Origin: Microbacterium sp. YJN-G
GTDB lineage: Bacteria > Actinomycetota > Actinomycetes > Actinomycetales > Microbacteriaceae
NCBI RefSeq assembly: GCF_015040615.1
Contig: NZ_CP060402.1
Span: 2,356,001 to 2,420,000, forward strand
Reading direction: 5' to 3'
DNA length: 64,000 nucleotides
Shown: positions 7,322 to 15,563 of the stretch, one piece after another
Layout: each line of letters starts with the position of its first letter
How positions within the stretch are numbered: position 1 is the first letter of the stretch
Made by a program: the position numbers and the translations under genes
Notes under the pieces: generated by a model
Database searches by the model: none
What the model saw: the letters and a program-made list of their open reading frames with translations, nothing else
Told to the model about the DNA's origin: nothing

Positions 7322-10002
7322 CGCGAGCCGGCCGCCTCCCCCTCATGTCGGGCGGGAAGAGGGCGACGAAGCGTATGAGCGCCGGGCCCGAGCACGACCG
7401 GCATCGGGTCGTGCTCGGCGGAGAAAAGGGCGGTCGTTCCGGGCGGAATGGTCACCTGGTACTCGACGTCGTCCCCGGCGATGACCCAACGGCTCTCGGC
7501 GGGTCCGTAGGGTGTGTCGATCGCGGCGCGCGCAGAGGTCAGGCCACCGCCGACGAGCGGGCGGATAGCGATGACTCGGTAGCCGGGCTCGGCAGGGCTG
7601 ATGCCGGCGATCCGCTCGGTGAGGAACCGGGCCACGGAGCCGAGTGCATAGTGGTTGTGACTCATCTTGGCCTTGCCCGACTTCGTGTAGCCCTCCCACG
7701 TCTCCCACACGGTGGTCGCACCGCGTTCGACCTGCGAGAGCCACGACGGGCTGGAGGTCGCCGTCAGCAGACGCCAGGCAGTATCGACGCACCCCGCGTC
7801 CACCAGCACGTCGAGGAGGAGCGGCGTCGAGAGGAAGCCGGTGCCGAGATGGCCGCCGGCCGCGTCGATGAGGCGGCCCAGGCGTCGCGCGGCGGGCGCC
7901 TGCTCGCCCTCATCGAGGAGGCCGAAGCTCAGCGCCCGAACGTAGTCGTCCTGACGGTCGGCTCCGATGGTGCCGTCGGCGCGGAGGAAGGCCGCCCGCC
8001 ACGCGTGACGGACAGCGTCGGCGAGGGCGCGGTAGCGGATCCGATCGTCGTCGCGCCCGAGGACACCGGCGATGTCTGAGAGCGTGCGGGCGGAGTGCTC
8101 CAGGTACGCGGTGGCGACGACGGCACCGTTGCGCCTTGCGTCCATCGAGGAACTGATCGCGTTTTCTCCGGGGCGGAGCCACTCGCCGAACTGGAACCCC
8201 GTGTCGACGATGAACCGCTCGATCTCGGGGTTGCGAGTTCCGCTCTTCCGCCGGCCCCGACTCGTAGCCTCTGCGGCACGTCGCGCGCATGAGTCCACCC
8301 AGGCGGTCATCGAGGCGTACTGATCGGCGAGGATGCGGGTGTCGCCGTAATACCGGTACAGCGTCCAGGGGACGAGCACGGAGGCATCGCCCCAGCCCGC
8401 CGCGGTGGTCGCGGACGCGAGATGGCCGTGGGGACCACCCGAGAACTCGGAGAACCCCGAAGGGATCACGACGGGCACAGTCCCGTCCTCGTGCTGCTCG
8501 ACGGCGAGGTTGTGAAGATAGCGACGGAGGAACCATTGCGCGTCGACGAGAGTCGTGGCTGTGGGGCTGAAGACCTGGATGTCGCCTGTCCATCCTGCTC
8601 GCTCGCGCGTCGGGCAGTCGGTGGATGTGTCGACGAAGTTCGATCGCAACGACCAGTCGACGTTCTGCCAGAGCCGGTTGACGCGCGCGTCGGAGCACTC
8701 GAACTCGCCGGTATGCCGAAGCGCGGACGAGATCACGACGCCTCTCACGTCGTCGAGGGCGAGGTCAACCGGGAGCCCTCTGATCTCGACGTAGCGGAAG
8801 CCGTGGATCGTGAACCAGGGTTGCCAGTGGACGTCATGGCCGTCGAGCACGACCTCGTCGCGCTGATACCAGCGCCCTACCGGCAGCAGGTGAATGTAAT
8901 CGACGTCGATCGTGCCGTCGGCCTTGATGATCTCCGAATGGGTGAGCGTCACCACGGTGCCGGCGGGGCCGCGCAGGCGCAGCCGCACCACCCCCGCGAA
9001 ATTCTGCCCGAAGTCGACGATCTGCGCCCCCTTCTTCGTCCGGGTGATGGCGACGGGCGCCAGCTCGTCCACCTGCTGGACCCGCTCGACGCTCTCAGCG
9101 ATCAGCGCCCGCGAATGAGTGACCAGGTGAACAGGACGGAATCCTTCCGGGGCGGCAGCGGCCACCGCCCACTCCTGGGCGATGCGCAGATCGACTCGCT
9201 CGCCCGTCTTCGGATCAGACGTGAGGATCCGGCCCGTTCCACAGGTCCACGTCTCGTCCGTGACGATCACCTGCTCCGCGCCGTCTTCGCATTCGATGAC
9301 GACCTGAACGAGCCCGGCCAGTCGGTCTCCGTAGATGATCGAGTGATTCTCGAAGCCGTTCGAGCCGCGGAACCTGCCGTCCCCGACGACGAGCCCGAGG
9401 ACGTTGCGCCCTGTCGCGAGAGCGTCGGTGACGTCGTAGCTGATGTACTCGACCTCCTGGTCCAGCGGGGTCCAGCGAGGGACGAGTGCGGGCCCGGTCA
9501 TATCCTGGCCGTTCACAAGCAGTCGGTGCCAGCCGAGCGACGAGACATGCGCCGTCGCGCGGACGACCCGACCTGTCACGTCGGCGTCTCCCCGCAGGTA
9601 GAGCGTGGTTGCCGGGTCTTTCCGCCCGCGCGCAGGTCCCGCCACCCAAGCGGCCCGCCACTCGTCCTCGCGGAGGATCCCCGTCGCGAACGAGGAGGAT
9701 GCCCACTCCGACGGCGCGACGGCGTCCGCTGCCCAGGTGCGCACCCTCCAGTGATACGTCGTCGTCGACGTGAGCGGGTCACCGGCGTACCGGATGCCGA
9801 AGGGGTCGGTGCCGGCAACTTCGCCACTGGCCCAGACTGTCGCCTCGGGGCCAAAGAGCCGACTGCGCGAGACCTGCAGCTCCCAGGCCACCTGTCCGGG
9901 CGCGTCCGCGCCGAGTCGCCAGCTGAACTCCGGGGATAGAGATCCGAGGCCCGACGGCTCGGTACGGCCGTCGGTGCGCAGATCCGTGGGGTTGACAGTC
10001 AT
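7312..10002 (-). CDS. Alpha-L-rhamnosidase, GH78 (second copy)
   Basis: The enzyme has 896 residues from the chosen start and the same modular order as the first copy: beta-sandwich modules, then an (alpha/alpha)6 barrel. The acidic cluster is D462 and E467 (DCPTRE) and D474 (WTGD), with a WETWEG motif further on. The two proteins are clearly homologous but diverged, so this is not a recent duplication. No signal peptide is present. I chose ATG 10002 because GGAG lies 9 nt upstream; a frame open to 10038 would overlap the likely promoter. The gene is divergent from an MFS carrier and an esterase, and its tail overlaps the DeoR gene. The inferred role is intracellular removal of rhamnose from a different aglycone or linkage than the first copy. 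Confidence 0.92.
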   Translation of the reverse strand: MTVNPTDLRTDGRTEPSGLGSLSPEFSWRLGADAPGQVAWELQVSRSRLFGPEATVWASGEVAGTDPFGIRYAGDPLTSTTTYHWRVRTWAADAVAPSEWASSSFATGILREDEWRAAWVAGPARGRKDPATTLYLRGDADVTGRVVRATAHVSSLGWHRLLVNGQDMTGPALVPRWTPLDQEVEYISYDVTDALATGRNVLGLVVGDGRFRGSNGFENHSIIYGDRLAGLVQVVIECEDGAEQVIVTDETWTCGTGRILTSDPKTGERVDLRIAQEWAVAAAAPEGFRPVHLVTHSRALIAESVERVQQVDELAPVAITRTKKGAQIVDFGQNFAGVVRLRLRGPAGTVVTLTHSEIIKADGTIDVDYIHLLPVGRWYQRDEVVLDGHDVHWQPWFTIHGFRYVEIRGLPVDLALDDVRGVVISSALRHTGEFECSDARVNRLWQNVDWSLRSNFVDTSTDCPTRERAGWTGDIQVFSPTATTLVDAQWFLRRYLHNLAVEQHEDGTVPVVIPSGFSEFSGGPHGHLASATTAAGWGDASVLVPWTLYRYYGDTRILADQYASMTAWVDSCARRAAEATSRGRRKSGTRNPEIERFIVDTGFQFGEWLRPGENAISSSMDARRNGAVVATAYLEHSARTLSDIAGVLGRDDDRIRYRALADAVRHAWRAAFLRADGTIGADRQDDYVRALSFGLLDEGEQAPAARRLGRLIDAAGGHLGTGFLSTPLLLDVLVDAGCVDTAWRLLTATSSPSWLSQVERGATTVWETWEGYTKSGKAKMSHNHYALGSVARFLTERIAGISPAEPGYRVIAIRPLVGGGLTSARAAIDTPYGPAESRWVIAGDDVEYQVTIPPGTTALFSAEHDPMPVVLGPGAHTLRRPLPARHEGEAAGSRHA

Positions 10003-10035
10003 GGTCTCGTTCTCCATCAACGTTGAGGTATATTG

Positions 10036-10080
10036 CACTCACGACAATACCTTGCTCACGGCTCGGATGAATCGTGAGTG
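10036..10080. promoter_or_regulatory. Perfect 9-bp inverted repeat in the GH78/MFS divergent promoter
   Basis: CACTCACGA at 10036-10044 and TCGTGAGTG at 10072-10080 are exact inverted copies with a 27-bp spacer (36 bp between equivalent bases). They lie in the 138-bp gap between the divergent starts at 10002 and 10141. Half-sites spaced this way suggest cooperative binding or looping by a local regulator. Which regulator binds cannot be told from sequence. Confidence 0.5.
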
Positions 10081-10140
10081 AATCCGACGGCGCATCGCCG
10101 CCTGCCCCCGTGCCCCCACGTGTTCTTCGAAGGAGAAGAA

Positions 10141-11502
10141 ATGACTGCATCCATCCGCTCGGTCCGCACACCGCATCCGTGGTGGGTTGGCGTGGTGTCG
10201 GGCATGGCCTCGTTCATCGATGCCGCCGCGATCGTGGGATTCGGTATCGCGATCATCCTGTTCCAGGCGACGCTCGGACTGGACGAGCTCCAGGTCGGGC
10301 TGGCGTCGGGAGGATTGACGGTCGGTGTCGCGGTCGGCGCGATGGCGGGCGGACGTCTGGGTGACCGATTCGGGCGCCGACCTGTCTTCACGGTCACGAT
10401 GGTGATAGTCATCGGCGCGCTGGTCGCGCTGATGTTCGCACCCTCGTTCGCGGTGCTGCTGCTCGGCGCGGTGTTCCTGGGGCTCGGCACGGGCGCCGAC
10501 CTGCCTGTGTCCCTGTCCACGATCTCCGAGGCGGCCACTGCGGCGAACCGCGGAAAGCTCCTGGGGTTCTCCAACCTCCTCTGGCTCGCCGGCGCCGTCG
10601 TCGCATCGCTGATCGGCTCCGCGGTGTCACCGATGGGCTCGACAGGGATCCAGATCCTGTTCGGCTCGCTCGCCGTCGTCACCGCGCTCGTCCTGGTCGG
10701 CCGCCTGACGATCCCGGAGTCAGACGCCTGGAGGTCGGCGCACGCCGATCGCCTGGCCGGGCACCGCGTGAGGCCCCGCCCCGGATCCCAGGTGCGTGAG
10801 CTCGTCCGCGGGGAATATGCGGCGCCGTTCTTCGCACTCATCGGCTTCTACACACTGACGAACTTGGTGGCCAACACCGCGGGCCAGTACGGCAACTACG
10901 TCCTGGTGAACTTCGGCGGGATCCCCCTGTCGACCGCCGCGCTGCTCGGGCTCCCGGTGCTTCCGTTGACCGTGATTGCCTCGCTGTGGTTCATGCGGAT
11001 CGCCGACAAGCCGGTCCGATTCCGATACTTCACCGTCGGCGCGATCTTCCAGGTCTTGAGCCCTTTGACCTTCGCCCTGTTCGGCGTGGGGATCGTCACT
11101 TATCTGGTGAGCGTCGTCTTCACCGCTATCGGAACGGCCTTCGCGTTCGAAGGCATCATGAAGGTCTGGACGCAGCGATCCTTCCCTACGCTGCTGCGGA
11201 CCACCGCCCAAGGCGCTGTCATCTCGGTCGCCCGCTTCGTCGCCGCGATCGTCGCCGTCATCACCCCGACGCTGCTGTCGGCCGGGCCGAGCGTGCTCTA
11301 CGGGATCCTCGCGGCTCTCGCGTTCACCGGATGTGCCTGGGCGTGGCTGGTGTTCCGAACGCGGGACGAGCACGACGAGTTCGCCCAGGTCGCGCCAGGC
11401 GAAGGAATCGTGGCGCCGCTGGTCGCGGAGACCGGGGACAAGACCCGCAGGAACTCCTCGCCGTCGGCGTCGGAGCGTTCCACCGAACGCTCCGCCAGCT
11501 GA
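10141..11502 (+). CDS. MFS transporter, sugar-porter-like
   Basis: The protein has 453 residues and 12 predicted membrane spans. Loop 2-3 carries RLGDRFGRRPVF, the MFS signature motif A, and the region after span 4 reads as a sugar-porter/metabolite:H+ symporter type. The start at 10141 is set by GAAGGAG six nt upstream; upstream in-frame codons lack a ribosome-binding site. The gene pairs head-to-head with the second GH78 and is followed 38 nt later by an HSL-type esterase, suggesting uptake of a rhamnoside that is then deglycosylated and de-esterified. Cargo is inferred only. Confidence 0.83.
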   Translation: MTASIRSVRTPHPWWVGVVSGMASFIDAAAIVGFGIAIILFQATLGLDELQVGLASGGLTVGVAVGAMAGGRLGDRFGRRPVFTVTMVIVIGALVALMFAPSFAVLLLGAVFLGLGTGADLPVSLSTISEAATAANRGKLLGFSNLLWLAGAVVASLIGSAVSPMGSTGIQILFGSLAVVTALVLVGRLTIPESDAWRSAHADRLAGHRVRPRPGSQVRELVRGEYAAPFFALIGFYTLTNLVANTAGQYGNYVLVNFGGIPLSTAALLGLPVLPLTVIASLWFMRIADKPVRFRYFTVGAIFQVLSPLTFALFGVGIVTYLVSVVFTAIGTAFAFEGIMKVWTQRSFPTLLRTTAQGAVISVARFVAAIVAVITPTLLSAGPSVLYGILAALAFTGCAWAWLVFRTRDEHDEFAQVAPGEGIVAPLVAETGDKTRRNSSPSASERSTERSAS

Positions 11503-11540
11503 GCCCGAACCAGTCCCGTCCACCGCCGAACGATCGAACG

Positions 11541-12620
11541 ATGATGATACGAACAGATCCCCATGCACTCGAGGTCCCCAAAGGCCGGTTGTCGGCTGCC
11601 GTCACAGGGCATATTCTGCGAATCCTCATGCGCGTCTCTCCGAACACAGTGACGGAGCGAGCGCGGGCCGCCGAGCCTACCGCAATGATGCCCTTTCCCG
11701 ATCTCCTCCGGCTGGTCAAGGCTCTGGACGGGCGACTTCCGGACCCGACACCCGAATCCGATCCTGAGCGGCTGCTCGCTCTGCACCCCGGACTCGCGTC
11801 CATCGACGTCGAGGATCTGAGGATCCCCGGTCCTCGCGGAGACGTACCCGCGCGCTTCTACAAGCCAGAGGCACCGGCCCGCGCGGGATTCGTCTGGATC
11901 CACGGTGGCGCGTTCATCGCGGGCGATCTGGACGGAGCCGAGGCGAACTGGGTTTCGCTGCGTCTCGCGGCGGGTGGCATCGCCGTCCTCTCCCTCGACT
12001 ACCGGAAGGCTCTCGGCGGCGTGCACTACCCAGTGCCCCTCGACGATGTGGCCGCCGGCTGGGATTGGGCCGTGCGCAATGCCGAGAGGTTCGGCGTCCC
12101 TGTTTCGAGCCTCCACCTCGGCGGCGCCTCCGCCGGCGCGAACCTCGCCGCAGGCCTGGCGAAGCGGGTTCGGGATACGCACGGCGCCGCGCGGCCCGCA
12201 TCGCTCGTCCTCGCCGTCCCGCTCGTACACGCGCGCCATCCTGACCTGAGCGATGAGGACTTGCGGACTATGCGCGCGGGCGCGCCCGGGGCGATCTTCG
12301 AGCCCGAGGACATCGTGCACATGGTGAACAACTACGCGGGCACGCGGTCGGTCTTGGCGGACCCCTACGCGTTCGCGGCCAACGGTGACCTCACGAACCA
12401 GCCGCCGATGCTCGTGCTCACGTCCGAGTTCGACAGCCTGCGCCCGTCCGGAGAGGCCTACGCTGCGGCGGTGGCCGCCGCCGGCGGAGTGGCGAAGCTG
12501 ATGATGGTACGCGGTGCGCCGCACGCGGCGCTCGTGAATCTCGAGTCCGCCAGCGGTCGGTTCAGCATCGAGGCCATCGCCGACTGGATCCTCAACGGCA
12601 GCCAGGACCCGGATCGCTGA
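11541..12620 (+). CDS. Alpha/beta hydrolase, HSL-type esterase/lipase
   Basis: The 359-residue protein has the hormone-sensitive-lipase layout. A HGGAFIAGD oxyanion-hole motif (HGGG type) lies near residue 121. The nucleophile S197 sits in GGASAGAN (G-x-S-x-G). Asp in TSEFDSLRPSGE and His in GAPHAAL complete the triad. Family members cleave short-chain acyl or aryl esters in the cytoplasm. There is no signal peptide. The gene follows the MFS carrier on the same strand and may trim acetyl, feruloyl or other esters from an imported plant glycoside; that is inference. Start is ATG 11541 or 11544; neither has a strong ribosome-binding site. Confidence 0.87.
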   Translation: MMIRTDPHALEVPKGRLSAAVTGHILRILMRVSPNTVTERARAAEPTAMMPFPDLLRLVKALDGRLPDPTPESDPERLLALHPGLASIDVEDLRIPGPRGDVPARFYKPEAPARAGFVWIHGGAFIAGDLDGAEANWVSLRLAAGGIAVLSLDYRKALGGVHYPVPLDDVAAGWDWAVRNAERFGVPVSSLHLGGASAGANLAAGLAKRVRDTHGAARPASLVLAVPLVHARHPDLSDEDLRTMRAGAPGAIFEPEDIVHMVNNYAGTRSVLADPYAFAANGDLTNQPPMLVLTSEFDSLRPSGEAYAAAVAAAGGVAKLMMVRGAPHAALVNLESASGRFSIEAIADWILNGSQDPDR

Positions 12621-12698
12621 TTCGCGCTTGGCGTGGGTCACTCGTCGCACCATAGAGTGCGAGAGAGCACACGCACGACACGCAGGAGACGCGACCCG

Positions 12699-13259
12699 AT
12701 GCCCAGACACCGTGATCTGACTGGGCCGGAGGACCTCACACCTGAGGATCTCCGGCCCCTCGTCGGCGGCGAAGGCCCGACGTTCGCGTCGGCGATGTTC
12801 GCCATCGGGACGTGGGGCGCCTCCACCGCCTTTCGAGAGCACCTGCTTGCCGCCTCCGACTTTCCCCTTCCCGGTGACGTGCCGGCCCTGTTGGTGATCA
12901 ATCAGCTCATCTATCGGGGCGTGGCCAGCCCCACCGATCTCGCCGACGCCGTCGACACCGGGCGTTCGAACCTCAGCAAGATCGTCGACCGACTCACCCG
13001 CGCTGGCCTTGTCGTCCGCATCGCCAACCCCTACGACAGGCGCAGCGTCGCGATCGCGCTCACGTCGAAGGGGCGCGCGGTCGCCAGCCGCATCATCGAT
13101 GCCGCAGCATCGCTCAACACGCCCGCCGGCCCCGACTGGACCGCGCAGGACACCGTCGACCTCGAGCGCCTCCTCGTCAAGCTCGCGCGCGCCCTCGACG
13201 CCCTGCCGAATCACCCCCTGAGCACGGCCGCTGGCGTCGACCTGGAGCCCGATCACTGA
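12699..13259 (+). CDS. MarR family transcriptional regulator
   Basis: The 186-residue protein has a MarR winged helix at about residues 60-135: ASPTDLADAVDTGRSNLSKI is the recognition region and YDRRSVAIALTSKGR the wing. Many MarR proteins respond to phenolic ligands. The start at 12699 is set by AGGAGA 10 nt upstream. It lies 78 bp after the esterase gene on the same strand, so it may control the esterase or the carrier-esterase pair. No clear dyad was found just upstream. Confidence 0.85.
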   Translation: MPRHRDLTGPEDLTPEDLRPLVGGEGPTFASAMFAIGTWGASTAFREHLLAASDFPLPGDVPALLVINQLIYRGVASPTDLADAVDTGRSNLSKIVDRLTRAGLVVRIANPYDRRSVAIALTSKGRAVASRIIDAAASLNTPAGPDWTAQDTVDLERLLVKLARALDALPNHPLSTAAGVDLEPDH

Positions 13260-13322
13260 CGAGTCGCGGCCGCGGGGATCGTGCTTGGTCTGAGCGCATG
13301 GAGTGACGCGATCCCTGGGCAC

Positions 13323-13350
13323 CGAGCCTTGCTGCCCCGGCAAGGCTCGT
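13323..13350. terminator. Bidirectional terminator between marR-like gene and purU
   Basis: CGAGCCTTGC at 13323-13332 pairs with GCAAGGCTCG at 13340-13349 (10 bp, 7-nt loop), followed by TTCT on the plus strand. It lies between two convergent genes. Confidence 0.7.
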
Positions 13351-13351
13351 T

Positions 13352-14260
13352 CTAGAAGACGATCGTCTGATTTCCGTCGCGGATGACCCGATCTTCGCAA
13401 TGAGCGAGGACAGCACGAGAGAGTACTTCTCGCTCGACGTATGCACCCTTCCGCTGCAGGTCCGACGCTGTGTCGGCGTGACTGACTCGAATCACGTCCT
13501 GCTCGATGATCGGTCCTTCGTCGAGCTCCTCCGTGACATAGTGCGCAGTGGCGCCGATCAGCTTCACTCCGCGTTCCTTCGCCTTCTTGTACGGTCCGGC
13601 GCCGATGAATGCAGGAAGGAAGGAATGATGGATGTTGATCACGGGCACGCCGACCTCGCGGAGGAAGTCGGAGGACAGGATCTGCATGTATCGCGCGAGG
13701 ACGACGGCATCCGCGTTGCCTTTGATGAGTTCGACGATCTTCCTCTCCGACTCGGACTTGTCGGGACCGGTCACGCTCGGCACATGGAAGAAGGGTATTC
13801 CGAAGCCGCGCACGTCCTCAGCCATGTCGGTGTGGTTGGAGATGACCATCGGGATGGTCATCGGTATCTCGCCACGACGGTGTCGCCACAACAGGTCCAG
13901 CAGGCAGTGGTCGCTCCTCGACGCCAAAATGATCACTCGTTTGGCTTCCGCGCGCTGATTCAACTCCCATGTCATGCCCAGATCCTCCGCCAGCACGCTT
14001 TGGAGCTCCGCCTCCAGCGCCGGAATACCGACGACCAGCCCCGGCAGAGTGAACACGGTGCGCTGGAAGAAGCGGCCCCCGTTCGGGTCATCCGTGTGCT
14101 GATCAAGCGAGACGATGTTCGCCCCATGCTCCGCGAGCACCTGCGAGACGGCGGCCACTATGCCCGGGCGATCTGCACCGTGCATGACGAGTACAGCCTC
14201 ATCTGCCCGCGCGCGGCCCGTCGTGGTTTCCTGACGCACGGCGGTCAGTTCTAGGCTCAC
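13352..14260 (-). CDS. purU: Formyltetrahydrofolate deformylase
   Basis: The 302-residue enzyme hydrolyses 10-formyl-THF to formate and THF, balancing one-carbon pools and supplying formate. An N-terminal ACT domain (about residues 20-100, [18 protein letters not shown]) senses amino acids in this family. The formyltransferase catalytic domain follows, with the catalytic Asn-His region [10 protein letters not shown] and the downstream IIEQD aspartate. The start is GTG 14260 with GAGGAAGAG upstream. Its length and domain order are normal for PurU. It is next to an integrative element and has no functional link to it. Confidence 0.95.
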   Translation of the reverse strand: MSLELTAVRQETTTGRARADEAVLVMHGADRPGIVAAVSQVLAEHGANIVSLDQHTDDPNGGRFFQRTVFTLPGLVVGIPALEAELQSVLAEDLGMTWELNQRAEAKRVIILASRSDHCLLDLLWRHRRGEIPMTIPMVISNHTDMAEDVRGFGIPFFHVPSVTGPDKSESERKIVELIKGNADAVVLARYMQILSSDFLREVGVPVINIHHSFLPAFIGAGPYKKAKERGVKLIGATAHYVTEELDEGPIIEQDVIRVSHADTASDLQRKGAYVEREVLSRAVLAHCEDRVIRDGNQTIVF

Positions 14261-14434
14261 TTGCTCTTCCTCTCATACGCTGCACGCCAGCGACCATCAC
14301 GGAGAACGTCGCCCAGGGCTCGAAGAAGGACGATGACGGTTCGTCGTTGAGATCAATCAGAGACTCCTTTAGAGCCATTCCGCGCGCACAGTTCCGTCTC
14401 GTGGAACACTCCTCCACCCGCGGTACCCGTCGGC
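14261..14434. other. Intergenic segment, possible left boundary of the integrative element
   Basis: The segment holds the purU upstream region and the end of the next gene. I see no gene, strong hairpin or direct repeat matching the integrase-proximal side (16.88-17.16 kb), so the element's left attachment site is not located. Confidence 0.4.
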
Positions 14435-14968
14435 CTAGCGTGAGGGCTGTATGTCGAGGACGACCACAGTCATTTGCGAGGTCTCATTCTCGCGCTCACG
14501 GTACTTCGCACGCTGATCGGGCGTAGGCTGCCAGGTCGAATCCCGGCCAGCTTCCCGGGCACGGTCGACCGCTCGGCGACGCGCCTCGGTCGTCCGATCC
14601 GGATCCGCAGCCTCACGAGCGCGTCGGCGCTCAGCGATCGCCTCACGATTCCGGTAGTAGTAGTCCCGCTGAGCCTGCTTGTAGGCCTCGGGATGCCTCT
14701 CCTTGTACCGCTCACGTGCTTGCTGGCGCTCCTCGGGGTGCTCCTTAGCCCACGCCTTCGCTCGATCGATCCCCTTCTTGCGCCGCGCCTTCTCGTCGCG
14801 CTCGCGCTGAGCCTGTTCGCGCATCCGCTCACGATTCTTGCGGCGGATCTCCTCACGGTTTCGGTCGCGGTAATCGGCGTAGTAGGTCGGGTGCGCGTCG
14901 TTCCAGGCTTTCCGCTGCGCAGCGAGGCGCGCAGCACGCTCCTCCTCGATTGGCCGCCCGTCAGCCAT
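14435..14968 (-). CDS. Hypothetical highly charged protein (Arg/Glu-rich), element-encoded
   Basis: The 177-residue product is not assigned to a family. It is almost entirely charged helix: repeats of the form YYADYRDRNREEIRRKNRER, later RERYKERHPEAYKQAQRDYY, make up most of it. Similar YR-x-NRE-x-IR runs occur in proteins of phages and integrative elements, often next to an HNH domain, but no HNH motif is visible here. It may bind nucleic acid by charge. The start at 14968 overlaps the preceding gene's end by 8 bp, indicating translational coupling. Confidence 0.65.
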   Translation of the reverse strand: MADGRPIEEERAARLAAQRKAWNDAHPTYYADYRDRNREEIRRKNRERMREQAQRERDEKARRKKGIDRAKAWAKEHPEERQQARERYKERHPEAYKQAQRDYYYRNREAIAERRRAREAADPDRTTEARRRAVDRAREAGRDSTWQPTPDQRAKYRERENETSQMTVVVLDIQPSR

Positions 14969-15236
14969 GATGTTTCGCCGGGAGCAGGTCATCGAGTTCG
15001 GCCAGCGCTGTGAACAGCTCCTCGCGCGCCGCTGTTGGGTCCGTGATCGCGCGCTCCAAGAGCGCACGCATGCGCTCCCGCTCGGCGTGCGACACGTCAC
15101 CGAGCCGCATGAGACACCAGTCGATGTCCTCAGCGATGCTGTAGCTCGGATCATCCACCTCGATGCCGGGGTAGTAGAGGAATGCGAGCACAGCCACGTG
15201 CTCCAAGACAGCGTCTGCACGCTCACGATCGCTCAT
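14961..15236 (-). CDS. Hypothetical small acidic protein, element-encoded
   Basis: A protein of about 91 residues, rich in Asp/Glu and helix-forming residues (LEHVAVLAFLYYPGIEVDD, then ERERMRALLERAITD). I do not recognise the family. The start is placed at ATG 15236; an upstream TTG at 15272 would add 12 residues, and neither has a clear ribosome-binding site. It lies between the charged protein and the excisionase-like gene in a same-strand cluster that belongs to the integrase element. Its role is unknown. Confidence 0.55.
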   Translation of the reverse strand: MSDRERADAVLEHVAVLAFLYYPGIEVDDPSYSIAEDIDWCLMRLGDVSHAERERMRALLERAITDPTAAREELFTALAELDDLLPAKHHG

Positions 15237-15325
15237 GGCAGGAAGGTGCGCACCGACTGCCCAGACGAGCAACCGCGCTCGGACCCAAGGCGGATCCGAG
15301 CGCGATTGAAGGGGAAACTGTCAGG

Positions 15326-15532
15326 TCAGCGCACGGTCGGAATCTCGACAACGAGCTGTTCGCTGAGCTCGTCGAGGTCGACTCGGATCAGGCACCCGAC
15401 GCGATAGCCGTGAACGGTTCCGTCGGAGATGCGACGACGAAGCGTCTTGATCGAGATGCCGAATCGGTCGGCAGCGACGGCGAGAGAGACGAGCGATCGC
15501 ACAGTGCGATCAACCGAGTTGTGGATAGTCAT
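15326..15532 (-). CDS. Excisionase-like helix-turn-helix protein
   Basis: The 68-residue protein starts at ATG 15532 behind GAGAGGGG. Residues 18-60 form a MerR/excisionase-type winged helix: SLAVAADRFGISIKTLRRRI, followed by GTVHGYRVGCLIRVDLDEL. Such small proteins act as directionality factors (Xis) or repressors in integrative elements. It lies 31 nt downstream of the integrase gene on the same strand, the normal place for a partner of the recombinase. The function is inferred from fold and position. Confidence 0.75.
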   Translation of the reverse strand: MTIHNSVDRTVRSLVSLAVAADRFGISIKTLRRRISDGTVHGYRVGCLIRVDLDELSEQLVVEIPTVR

Positions 15533-15563
15533 CTGGATTGCCCCTCTCGCATTTCGGCTCATC

